Shown: positions 49,001 to 61,000 of the stretch, in pieces | Position numbering within the stretch: position 1 is the stretch's first letter | How the letters are laid out: each line of letters opens with the position of its first letter | Origin: Callipepla californica brunnescens | Lineage: Eukaryota; Chordata; Aves; Galliformes; Odontophoridae | Assembly: GCA_023055505.1 (NCBI GenBank) | Contig: JALIRH010000004.1 | Coordinates: 19,029,368-19,093,367, forward strand | Reading direction: 5' to 3' | Length of the DNA stretch: 64,000 nucleotides | The notes under the pieces: generated by a model | Seen by the model: the letters and a program-made list of their open reading frames with translations, nothing else | The model's database searches: none | What the model was told of the DNA's origin: nothing | Translations under genes and position numbers: made by a program

Positions 49001-52000
49001 ACAAATAACTGAAAGCATGCAATTCCAGTAGCCATAAATAAAGAACTCTAAAGTTTGTCTCATCTCCTTGCCAAAACTTCCTTTTTCAAATCTTTTCCTA
49101 CCATTCCTCCTGCACAATGGCAGATTTACCTGGATGCATGCTTCAGAGGAGTGCCTTGCTATGCGGGTAAGGATGTGCAGAATATCCAGGACAACTGCTG
49201 GAACAGGTCGCACCACCTCAAGGATATACCTCAACCGGTGCTGAACCCGTGTTTTGAGAAGTCCCTGAAAGGAAAAAAAATATTCATTATGCTCTTAACA
49301 ACAGCTCTCTGAGAAGCAGCTGGGGGAAGGGAAAAGCAGATTCAACTAAATTTTCTGCAGAGAGAAAGTATTAAAATCACCACCGGGGAAATGAAGAGAG
49401 ACGTTCCTATAGGTTTGTCAGTATGCTAGCAAACAATCAGAAAGTTAGCCCAACAGAGCGGAACATCTGAACTTCTGTATCAGACCACCAGTGAGTTTTC
49501 TGGATAGCTGTGTTCTCCAGAGTTTCAAACTGCAAGTAAAAGGGAATACCTCTCCTACAAAGGACTATTACAGTGTGATATGGCTGTAAAGGGTTCTCAT
49601 GCTTTTTGATTCATTTAGCTAGCCATCACCCTCATCTATCACAGCACTCTTTCTTCAGTCCTGATGGTGCTTGCCACATTAGAAAGCCTTTAGAAACAGA
49701 AAACAAACACCAGTTTCTATTCTGCAGTAAGAAAAGACAGACACAGATGGATGATGTGATTTTGTAGTGTTCACTAAGCAGAAAACCATGATCAGTGACT
49801 ATGATAGGAATCAATCTTCAGTTTAAGAAACAGTGTTATGCATTTCTAGTTTTGGGAAAAGGCATAACACAGGACTGATACTTCTAAAAGTAGCAGCCAG
49901 TCAAGGCTGAAGCTCTGTGTTTGACTGAATTCAGCTGCTAGCTTAAATACTCTTCTTCTGACATGCAGAACTGGGATGTAACAACCAATTTGCAAGTGTG
50001 AAATGGAATTTATTTCACAACAGCTGGAACAGTGGAGAACTCTATGCTAAATCTCTTAATAATGATGAAATCACACTGGTCAAGTCTCAACGTTTATACA
50101 GGTTAACAAAAGTACATTTCTGCTGACGTACAACAGAAATATAACATCCAATGGCAAAGGAGGAGTTCTAATTTTTGTTCCTAACACTACTAACACACAC
50201 AGAAGAGTACACATTTCAACAGCACACAGACTATTTATCCAAACAGACTTCAGACCTAGCTCCGTGCTTACCTTTACAACATCGTAACGGGCCACATCTG
50301 CATCTGGTTTGTTTTCATCCTTTCGTTTTTTATTCTGAGTCCTCTCTGTTCCAGTTAATTCTTCTTCTTCTTCCTCTTCCTCTTCTTCCTCATTGCTGGG
50401 GACAAATGGGAATGTAGCCATCCCTTGGTACCATGAGAAAGTCCAATCAAGATATTTCTATGAAGAGAGTAAAAGCACACAAAAATCTCACACAAAGAGA
50501 TCATGAAAGACAAAAAAAAAAAAAAAAGAAAATCAAGAACACTTAATTACTGGATGCTTTACAAATTTCCACCTAATTCAGGAAAACAGGAACACAATGA
50601 AGAATACTCTAAACATATACAAATTGGATGAAATGCTTTTTCAGGGAAGTGACTTCAATCTATGACCCACAGACACCAGGGAAATCATAAAAAGCAATTA
50701 CTGTGAAGTGAATTAAATTCTCTAGACAAGGAACAGAAATGCAGCTTAATTGGAAAAAGTTAAGATAAAAATAAATAACCTCTAGAAGCTGGGTTCTAGA
50801 AAGTAAATCTCAAATTCCAGTTTAACATCTCTGTTCCCTTTTCTGGATCTGCATGGAAGTTAGGTCACTAACAACACAGAACAGTCATGTAAAAATTGCT
50901 ATGTTAAACACTACCTGACATATTTGTTCATGTTTGCTTGGAATTTTGCTGAGTGACCCTCAGCTTCAGCAAATTAAAAAGCCTTTTTTTGTTCACAGTC
51001 AAGAACACTGTTAGATACACCCAAGTTCTAGAGTAAAATTGCAGTATACAGCAGCTTTCAACTCTTCAGAGATGAGGGTGAGCCCACAGAAGACCTGCTA
51101 CCCCCAAAATGTTTTAGAATATAAAAGACAATTTAATCCAACGCTTACATTACTTAACTGCCTTAAATTACCGTTTCCTCAAGTGGCAATCAAAAATAAC
51201 TGTCACATTAGTAAGAAAAGAAGTAGCAGACTTCAGAAGAACTTTGAGATGTTTTTGAAAAATTTCAAATTAAAGTACAATTAATCTATATAAAGAAACA
51301 CTAAGCAAAGTTGGTGATTGAATGATACAATCAGAAGAGGCCTGAATTAATGGGTTTAGGCTACAAATCCATCTAGAATATCAACTTTGGCCTATAGTCT
51401 TCATTCCACCAAGAGAAAAAATGCACAAAACAGAATACCTTCAAAGGGTCTTCAAATGGAAACAAAGAAGATCCATCCCATTGCCACAGATATATGAACA
51501 AGAACTCAGGCAATAAGATTTGCATATGTGTTGATCTTCTGTGTATACAGTGGGGGATAAATTCTATTCATCTTATAAAACCTGGAGACTAGAATTCCAG
51601 CCTGCAGTTCCTGAAGGACCTTCTGAAACTCAGCACTAGTCTGTAGGAAGGACTCTTTAGACAAGAAAACACACTGACACAACAATCACACCATTGCCTT
51701 TGTCATGGAGAGAGAGCCAGCAATTCCCACTTATCCAAAACATCAAACCATGAGTTCTGATCTTAGAATCACAGCATGGCAGGCAGATGTGAACCAGAGT
51801 AATGTCAGGAAAAATAGAAGTATGTTAATTAAGAAGTTTGCATGCAGCATTAATCACCTACCACGGATTTGCAGCACTCATCTACCAGATCACCATTATA
51901 CTGATAGCTTAGAAAACAAGACACTTCATTCCCCTTGTCATTCCATTAGTGGTATCTACGATGGCCTGCAAGAAATGATAGGCTTCTAGAGATCTAACCA

Positions 52001-55000
52001 CTCTTTTCTAGCACCAGTCTCTTTGCAGCTTAACACAGGAGTAGCTCTCATAAAAGGAACTTGAAACAGAGGCCATAGTCTGCTTTGCCCATAATGGCTA
52101 ACTTCTGTTCAACCACGAAGACTCTTTAATTTTGCTGTTCAGGGTCCAGTATCTCTGAACATCCAAAAGAAGTTTCAGTTCTCTAACAGGAGAAAAAGCA
52201 TCAAGGAGAAAACAGACTCATAAGAATGGAAAAATAGGTACACAATAGTGAAAGAAATTAGTGAGAACAACAGATGATGGACAACTACGAAGAGAAACTA
52301 GTAATACTGTGAAGCCTGACAAAAAGCAGGAAAAATACTTGGTGACTAATTCGTTCAGAAGCAGGAAAACTACGTAGCATTAAGCCAAAAACAGAAGAGG
52401 TCGTATTAAAAATAAGATGTCTAAATCATACACACACAGTGGTAGTGACATGCTCTAGATTTTAAAGGTGTCAAGAAGGAAGAGAACTCCCTCAACAGCT
52501 TGTACTGAATTTAATCATAGGTAGAGCTCATTTAAATAGTAGAACAGAGGACTGAATCTCTCGAATTTGGATAATGCAGTCCTTTGCCTGTCCCAAAGCA
52601 CACAAATAGCACTCTACTGACCATTAAGCTAATGCATCCATCAAGACTATTTTAGAAGTTACTTACCTTGTCCTTTCATTCTGATTCTTTAAATGATTCA
52701 GAATGAAACCAAAGCAGGGGACGTACTGATTTTCTCACCTCATCATCAGATGACACCAGCAGAGCTCGGAGAGCACCAACAGATGCTGCCATGACGTTAT
52801 CCACAGCATCATCCAGAGAGAAGCGCAACAAGAAGAGAAATCCAGCATCGAGAAGCAGACGCAGAACACTGCCCTTCAAGGAGGAAGCAAACTCTCCAGC
52901 CCTGGCCTGAAAAAATATAACATACAGAGATCGTGTTACAGCTGTACAGTTTAACATTCTGCATGTTTGCCTCTTCATGGTTCTATTGTAAAGCAGCTAC
53001 ACTGTGCAGTCAGCACAACAAACTGCTCTGCTTGGTTTTCTCCAAGAAAAGTGCAGAATTATCTGCAAGGACAAAAAAATCTTCAATCCGAAGCAGTGAT
53101 ACAAAAGGGCAGAAGAAATGCTTACGACTTCAAAGAACCTCAAAGACCTACAGTGCCAGCAGTGCAGGAAAATCCACTTAAACACCATCAAATCGGGCAC
53201 CTGAGTCCCATTTTGATACCCTGCTGTTTACACTAGTTAGAGGAGTCTTCCATGCTACCTAACTTTAGGACATCACAGACTGATGCAGACCTATCGAATT
53301 CCAGTGCTGCCCTATAAAGTAACAAATAGGTAAGAGTGCAAACATACATGACAGAATTGTTAGCCTTTCTAGGAAACACTACCTATTGATGAATGGCTCC
53401 TGTTTCTGTGTTATATACTCACCCTTCCTCTCTGCATAGGTGGAGGGAAGGTCACACACCCCAAGTGCAATTACAGTGTGCAGACTGGCATCCACCAGGA
53501 TGCCCACCCTGTTACAAACATCTCTCCCCACTTGAAATTCTATGACTCAAAGGACAGCCTAAGAGAAAAGTTCTAAGAGAATAACTCCACATTCTTATGA
53601 TACTTATGTAACTTTGTGGTGCATCTCCTATTTGGTTTAGAGGATAAGGAATTCTTTTCTGCTTAGATCAATCCTGAGACACCTCTGAGCAGTCTACAAC
53701 TAACCCATAATGATGCTGCTACTTCTTTAGGCAAGACGACTGTTTCCCATAGAATAGGTTTTACAAATGTTTTGTATTTTCTCTTAATTCTCCAGAGAGG
53801 CACAACTCCCGCTATTTAATGCAGAAAAACTTTCTTATGTCTAGACCTTTTTTATTACTTCATCCTGTTCTGCCTCACCTTTCTTCTCAAAACCTGCTGC
53901 TACTTCATCTCTGCCTCCACTGCTGCTGGAGGGAACTTTAGCACTTCCTCCAAGAGCTAGGTGGGAAAGTGCGTGGAAGTAAATATTCATACTGCTTTAT
54001 GCCCTTCTCTGTAAGATTAGGCTAACTCATTCTCACCACCTACAGAACAGGCACATCATGTAGCTGGCTCAGGCAACAAGAACTAAAGGGTCATTGCGAA
54101 TGGGAGTTTTTGTCACAGAAGCAACACTGTAAAAATAACTCATGTCCAAAGAAATAGTGGAACTTAAACCGCAGCACTGCTGCTGAGCAACACTTGAAAA
54201 CTGCAGAGCTTCTTCCTGCAGAGAATCCTGAAATTCAATTTGCTATGTACCAACACCATAATTTTTCTTAACAGTGAGATCCTTGGTGTAAAAAGAAATA
54301 CCCTGCTAGTGATTTTGTTCATCTGTACTAAAACAGAAGACAAACGACTAGCATCAGAGAATCTGTTCCCTGATGCAGTGCAAACGTCAGCTATGGGGAG
54401 GAGGTTCCATGGAACTATCTTACCTTCTGAACAATACGACCCAAGACCTGTAGAGCCAGCGTCCTCTGCTGAATTAGTTGGCTGCGAGACAAATGAAAGA
54501 GCTCTTGGAGAGAATAACCAGCCCTCTAAATGGGGAGGGAAAAAAGAAACAACAAACAACCAGCTATAGATAAAAACAGATCCCTTTAAAATAAGATTTG
54601 CTGTAAAATAGCGCTAGAGATAAATTGCAACACAGTTCATGTTTTTTCTTTGCTGTTTCACATCAATTGCAGAAGAGACTGAAATAAATGAAGTGATGGG
54701 AGAAAACTACTTAAAAAAAAAAAAAAAGGATGGGTACCCTTTTTCCAATACCACAGATCCTTAATGGTACTGAAGAGGAAAAGAATTAACTGAGTTGTCT
54801 GAAAACAAATAAAACAAGGTAATGAAGGGCGACTAAACTCTTCAGGAGCTTGTTTAAAAAGGAAACCATCCATCTACACTTTCTTGAGGTTTTTGTCACT
54901 AAAACACCTTGACACAAAAGTATCAGAGAAATTAAACACAGAAAATGGAAATGGGTGTGCTCTTTCCTTTCTGCTTCATTGCACCTACCTACCTCTGCCT

Positions 55001-58000
55001 CTTCTCCATGGTGATGCAGACCTAGATGAGTAGGCAAATCAGCATCTGCAGGAATCAAGTCTCCCTTTAAACTGAATCGGGCTTGCATTCCCTAACATAA
55101 AGAAAGAGGTGGAGAGAGAGGAAGATTGTTTTTATTGCCTTACACTCTATTCACAACATAGAATTCCATTTCTGAAGTGTCATCTAGCAGTTGATTTAAA
55201 AAACTCCCCAGATCAGATCTCAAAATCTTAACAAAAGAAAAAAGTTTTTCCTGTTTTTTTTCTCCTTAGCTTTCAGACCTGTTTCATCACAGGTCATCTG
55301 AGTTATCAGACTCTCACTTTGTAGCTCTCCTGAACACTAAAGACTAAAGTGACCACGTACAATCTCATCCTGTGGAGAACACTGGGACATCTCTCAGCCT
55401 TACAAAAACTCTCAGATTGAGTAACCAAAGGATTATTTGAGAAAACTTTGAAACTGGTGAGAAACACGAACCAGATGTATCACAAACAAGAAAAAAAACC
55501 AGTTTCTGCTTTTAAACCTTTTTGGTTTTCTTCTGCCTGGGTGATGGCAAATCTTTCATCCACTCCAGCTTCTCAAACTCGACGTTGTCCATGTGAATCC
55601 ATTCTTTCCTTGGCTTCACAGGCAGATCATCATCTTTGGGAGACAAAATGACAACCTTACCTTCCAAAGCAAAGATGAAAAAATTCCTATTCCCTATCTG
55701 CCAACCCACTTGGCTTAAAGACTGCGTCAAATGCAGGATTCATGTAAAATAAGGAGAAAACAATTTTCAAATGAACTGCTGACTGATGCATAAACATCAA
55801 AGACTTTCAGCTGTTTTCATCCTTCATGAGAGCTAGAAGAGAAATTACGCAGCACTGTAATAAAATCCACAGACAATGCTAATTAGGGTGAAACTGAATG
55901 GAAATCAGGACACAAATAAGGCAAAATGATCAGAACGAGGGCAGAAAACAATACCAGCCCTACTTTTGTGAAATAAATGAATATCATTCAAGGAGAGGAG
56001 TGTTAGAGGAGTCAAGAACAGTAGTAATGCAAAGAAGGCTATGCAAATTATTGGCCTGGCATGAAGTAGGGTTTTAAAGAAGCCAGGACAATGTCAGCCT
56101 AGGTACAATGAAGGGAGTGCACCAGTGCTACCACTCACGCTTCCACGGCACTTCCAGTACTACTTGCTCCATTCTGTGTCTCTCTCTAAAGACCTGAGGA
56201 GGTCAACTTGGGAGGAAAAAAGATCCTAAGAGGAAATCTGACACAGCTTGCCTGAGAAACAGGGCAGTTGGTCAGGCACTGGAATGGCCTGCCTAGGGAG
56301 GTGGTTGAGGCACCGTCCCTAGCGCTGTTCAAGAAGCGTTTAGATGAGGTGCTAAGGGATTTGATTTAGTAGCTTGGTGGGTAGGGATGGTGGTGTGAGG
56401 ATGGTTGGACTAGATGATCTTGTAGGTCCTTTCCAACCTAATGAATCTATGAATCTATGAAGTTGAACAAAAATTTCAAAGGTGGAGGCACTACAAGAAG
56501 AAATGACTGATTTAACTTGTTACAACAATTTGAGAAACAGTACATTTATACTTGACAACACAAGAACTGCCCTAAGAAAGTTCATCGTGTGGAAAAATAT
56601 CACAAGTAAATGAACAGGAGAGATTTAAATGGAAATTATCTGAATGCTAGCACAGGCAATGCCTCACTAGTACAAAACTGTCCCAGGCTGGTATGAGAAG
56701 AGATAACTAACAAGTCCTTGCTATCTCAAGAGAAATCACACACATTAACAAAAGCAGGCAGACTGAGGGCATGGAAAGCACGATCATCATTCCTACTGAA
56801 GCAAAACAAGACCAGAATTAATTTGTACTGCAGCTGTTAATCCTAATGCTCTGGTCTTCTCTTGTAAAGAACAGTGTCCCACTGAGATGCTCTTCTTTCA
56901 CCAGAGATTTCCCTGCTGATAACTGGCCCGAAACCCAACCTTCTACTTTACCCAATTAGCAGATAAACTTTTAGAAAGGGCACTCATCACTTCTAGGATG
57001 AAGCTTCACCCTTACGATCCATGTGGTAGTGAGTCAGGCAAGGAACCAAGTACACAGTTATCTTCCCCAGCCAGAAATCTGCTGCACAGAATTTCAGCCA
57101 AAGGTTCAACACACATTTTAATTGAAGGAAAAAAGCATCTGATATCTAAGAAAGTGGAACGTCTGTAGGTGGTAGATGCAAAACTAGAGGAAATACAAAT
57201 CAACAGAAAAAAAATAGATCTATTGACATTTTTAATTCAACAAATTGTTTTTTCCTTTTCCATTAATCACAAAACTGAATAATCGTTCTATGAATAGGAT
57301 TATGCATATTATCATCAGCCTGTAGCATTATGATCTTGTCAACAAGAAAAGACAGATACATATTCCAAGGCATCAGCAGACTGCTCAGTTACTGAGAAAA
57401 CCATTTACGGAAACAGAAGCTGGCAGTCTGAATGCAAAATCTGTACTGAAATTTTCAGAGTTGCATTATATTAAAGACTACCGACCAACTGCCTCCTTTT
57501 CTTGTTTGCTTTCCCTTTTGTCTTGGTGCCAGGATTTGTTTTTCTACTTGATAAGATTAGAAGTTGCTATATAAAGGCTTTACTGTCTTCTTTATTAGAG
57601 ACAGTTGCCTTTTATCTCATTAGAGAGGCAAGTTTGGCTTTTGAGCAATTCTGTTCTTTTGTGTCATCATCTTCACCCTTAGGAAATTCTGTTTCTGCCA
57701 CATCATTTGTGATGGGTTAAATTATGAGCACCAGCAAACACAAAATCCCAACACCATTTCTGAAAGCCTAATTAAGATTTTACATCTCCTGTGGGCCAAG
57801 GATGGGCTGCCAGAGTAAATTCGGTGGCTAGGAAGTCTTCCCTTGGTTTCCTAACAACATTCTAGATCACTCTTTCTTTGTTATTTCCAATACTCCAGGA
57901 AAACTCCATTTCTTCCTCTGTTTGCACTCTTCTAGGGGCAGCAAAAGATGTTATCAGCACACAATGCTTTGTACACTGAGCTATCCCAAGAGCACTACTA

Positions 58001-61000
58001 CAATTTTGTTCAGTCTCTGTAGCTAAGCAGCCCACTCCTATTGCTTCTTCAAGTAAAAGAAAGTCACTTAATCTGACACTACTCATGCACTCAACTATTC
58101 TGGGAGAAGTATCAAAACCTGTTATTTTGATTAATGTGAGTTGATGAAAAACAAAGACTTGGGGAGAAACAGCAAAAGGATTGTTCAGTGAGGTGCTTTC
58201 TTCCATATAAGGCTAATCATCTCTCCTTCTCCTCCACACATGCACACATAGCTTCATCCCTCTCATCAAGAAAATGGTAAACTCCTGTTATCTCTTGTAA
58301 ACACCAAGCTAAAATCCAAGAGAGATTTGGAGTCTGCACGTTACACTGGAAGACAAAGAATGCATCAGAAGAGAGAATCAAGAGATGAAGATAGTCAAAG
58401 ATTAACACTAAATTGGAAGAAAAACATGCTAATAAAAGGAGATGTGTCACACATGCTACAAACAAAAGTGTTCTGGGAGATGTGAATGGAAGCCTAAAAT
58501 TATGACTAAAAAGAAAAAAACACGAAGAAAGAAACAAAAACAGAAATACAAGGGGTAAATGCTTCGTTGGTCTGTCACGTATAAGGACTGTTCTAGCTGT
58601 CTGTAATAAAGCAGCTTTCTTCACACATAAGCACAGAAACTGCAGATCCAACACAGGCAGTATCAGCACGGGCTTCCTTAGCATGACTGAAGCAAGTCAA
58701 TACTTACAAGTAGTTAAATAAGCAAGAGGTAAAATTCTCCCCTAATAACCTAGCAGACTCCTTGCATCATTTAGTAAGGAAAATAAGGGACGTAAATAAC
58801 ATACGGAGATTCACAGGCACACAATCCTCAGTGGATGTGGTTCTGCTATCAAAGTGAGCGTTCAGACACACTCAGGTCTCTTGCCAGTTTGAAGGCAAAG
58901 TTAAAGACTCCTGTCAGCAAATGTCCCCATCTTCATTCTTTTAGAGACACTACCACTCTTTCATCATCAAGATATACAAGGTAAATTAATCAATAGTAAA
59001 ATTAAGTGTTAAAGGATTGCTGTAAAATGCAACAGCTTCATACAATTATTCTGAAAGAACAGAACTTTCTGTAGCTTAGCATCTCCTTCCACTCATAGCA
59101 CACAAAAGAAAGAACCATAACCTTTGGAAATGTGTACATGGGCTCTGCAATACAAACCACAGAGTGGGGCCAACAGCAGCAGTCTCACATTAAGACGAAT
59201 GTGCTACATGAGCTAGCTCATCAGCTGCCATCTCCATGCTGTCCTGTGAGCACGTCAGCTATTCTTTTCAGGGAGACCTTCCCACGTCCCCATCTTGTCC
59301 CAGTTAAAAGAAATTAGTGAGAAGCAAGTGCTGCTTGAGTATTACGCTCTTCTATTTCCCTGTTTACATGACTAAACAAGAAAAGCAATGATGTCTACTT
59401 CTAAAACACATTTTCCTTCAAGCGATCACAGAACAAGTTTCCAAAATAAAGCAAGACCTCTCACTGCATGGCTCACCACCTCCATTATGTAGTGCGTCAT
59501 CCTTCTAATCTAGAGCTCAGCTAGAAACAACAAGAACAGTCTTCCTTGAACTCAAAAATCTTTAAAGATCAGAATAAAATTCTGACTTGGGTAATTAGCA
59601 AAGTTCCACAGAACTCTAATCTGGGTTGAAGCAAACATCATTAAAAAACCTCACATTTATGTTCAGAACATTAACAACACGTACCACATCTCTTACCTGT
59701 GATTTCCATTTTCATATTTTCGTCCCTCCTTTCAGATTCTTCCAGATCTGATTCCTGTATGGAAAGAGATGCTCCTACACCACGCTGAGGCACAGTCAGA
59801 GATTCCACAAACTCCTCCGGTCTGTTCTGTTCCATTTTTATTTCATTTTTCTGGCCTACATTACCACTGTAATTACCACCGCGTCGTGACTTTAAGAAAG
59901 CGACTAAACTGGGATCTGCAAGTATTGACAAAGCGACAGACAGATAAGCGTCAGCCTCAAAATACTTGATACATCTATAGGTCCTGCCATTTAAGCTTCA
60001 GGCTTTTCAATCCCATTCCACATACCCCTTCTTCTCTGCCAACTGTCACCTGTTTTCAAATGAGAAATCTGTTTTATGGCTTGCTGAGCACATAACCTGA
60101 GGACAACTACTGGAAAAAATGTAACATGTATCACTCCCTTTTTAAATTTCAAGTGCTTGCCTCACTAGAATCTCTAAGGATTGAGAAGTGCAGACAAGGA
60201 GCAAAGGTCACAAATCAGTCACAAGAAGAAAGTGCAAACACAATATTTTTCACACACACGCCATTGTTATGAGCAGTGAATTTAAAAGGCAATATTTTTT
60301 CAACTTTCTTATCTGCTTCAGAGAACTACATTTTAGTTCTCAATACACACAGTCAGATATCAGACATGCAAAGTAACTGTATGCATGGACCATCTTACCC
60401 CACAGCAAAGGCGAGCTGAGACAGTCTTCAACTAAGCTCCCTTTCACTGAGGAATAAGTACTCAAACTTCTTCACACTTGATTCCTGTTCAGAAGCTACA
60501 AATATGAGATGGAACTTTAACTATTTCCATGTGCAATGACCAGTGATTCTAATGTTCCATCTTTGATCTGTATACTTCAGATCAGTTGAATCAGGACACT
60601 CACATGTTCAGTAAGCTTCCATACTTCTAGGAGAATTCACTCTGGAAAGTACATACCTAGCTGAGCCAGAAGCCTTTCCTGCTCCTTCAGGATCTCCTCC
60701 TGAGACATGGACTGCAGCTTCTCTAAATTCTCTTTGTGGATAGCCTGAGCTTCCTGCTCACTCCTTTGGCTTCCAAGACCCTTTCCCGTTATGATACAAG
60801 GCCGCTGAGAGATGAAAATGTCATCAGCTTTATCTGAAAGATCCAGCAAATAAAGCAGTTAATCATTTAAGTCTTGACAGCATTACAAGCTCATTTAGAT
60901 TTTGTCATTAGCAAGCCCACACAAGAAACCTTGCTAGCCAAATTAAAAAAGGGGTAAAGAAGCTTAGTTTATCTGGAAACAAAATTAAGAGATAAAACAT

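Noticed and set aside
54164..54559. 131-codon minus-strand open frame overlapping RPAP1 exon F
   Set aside because: It is out of phase with the conserved RPAP1_C peptide that the same strand encodes in another frame, so it is a shadow.
58217..58684. 155-codon minus-strand open frame in the long RPAP1 intron
   Set aside because: Hydrophobic, low-complexity translation rich in L, F and S from T-rich intron DNA. It is not in RPAP1 of other species as I know it and has no fitting splice sites.
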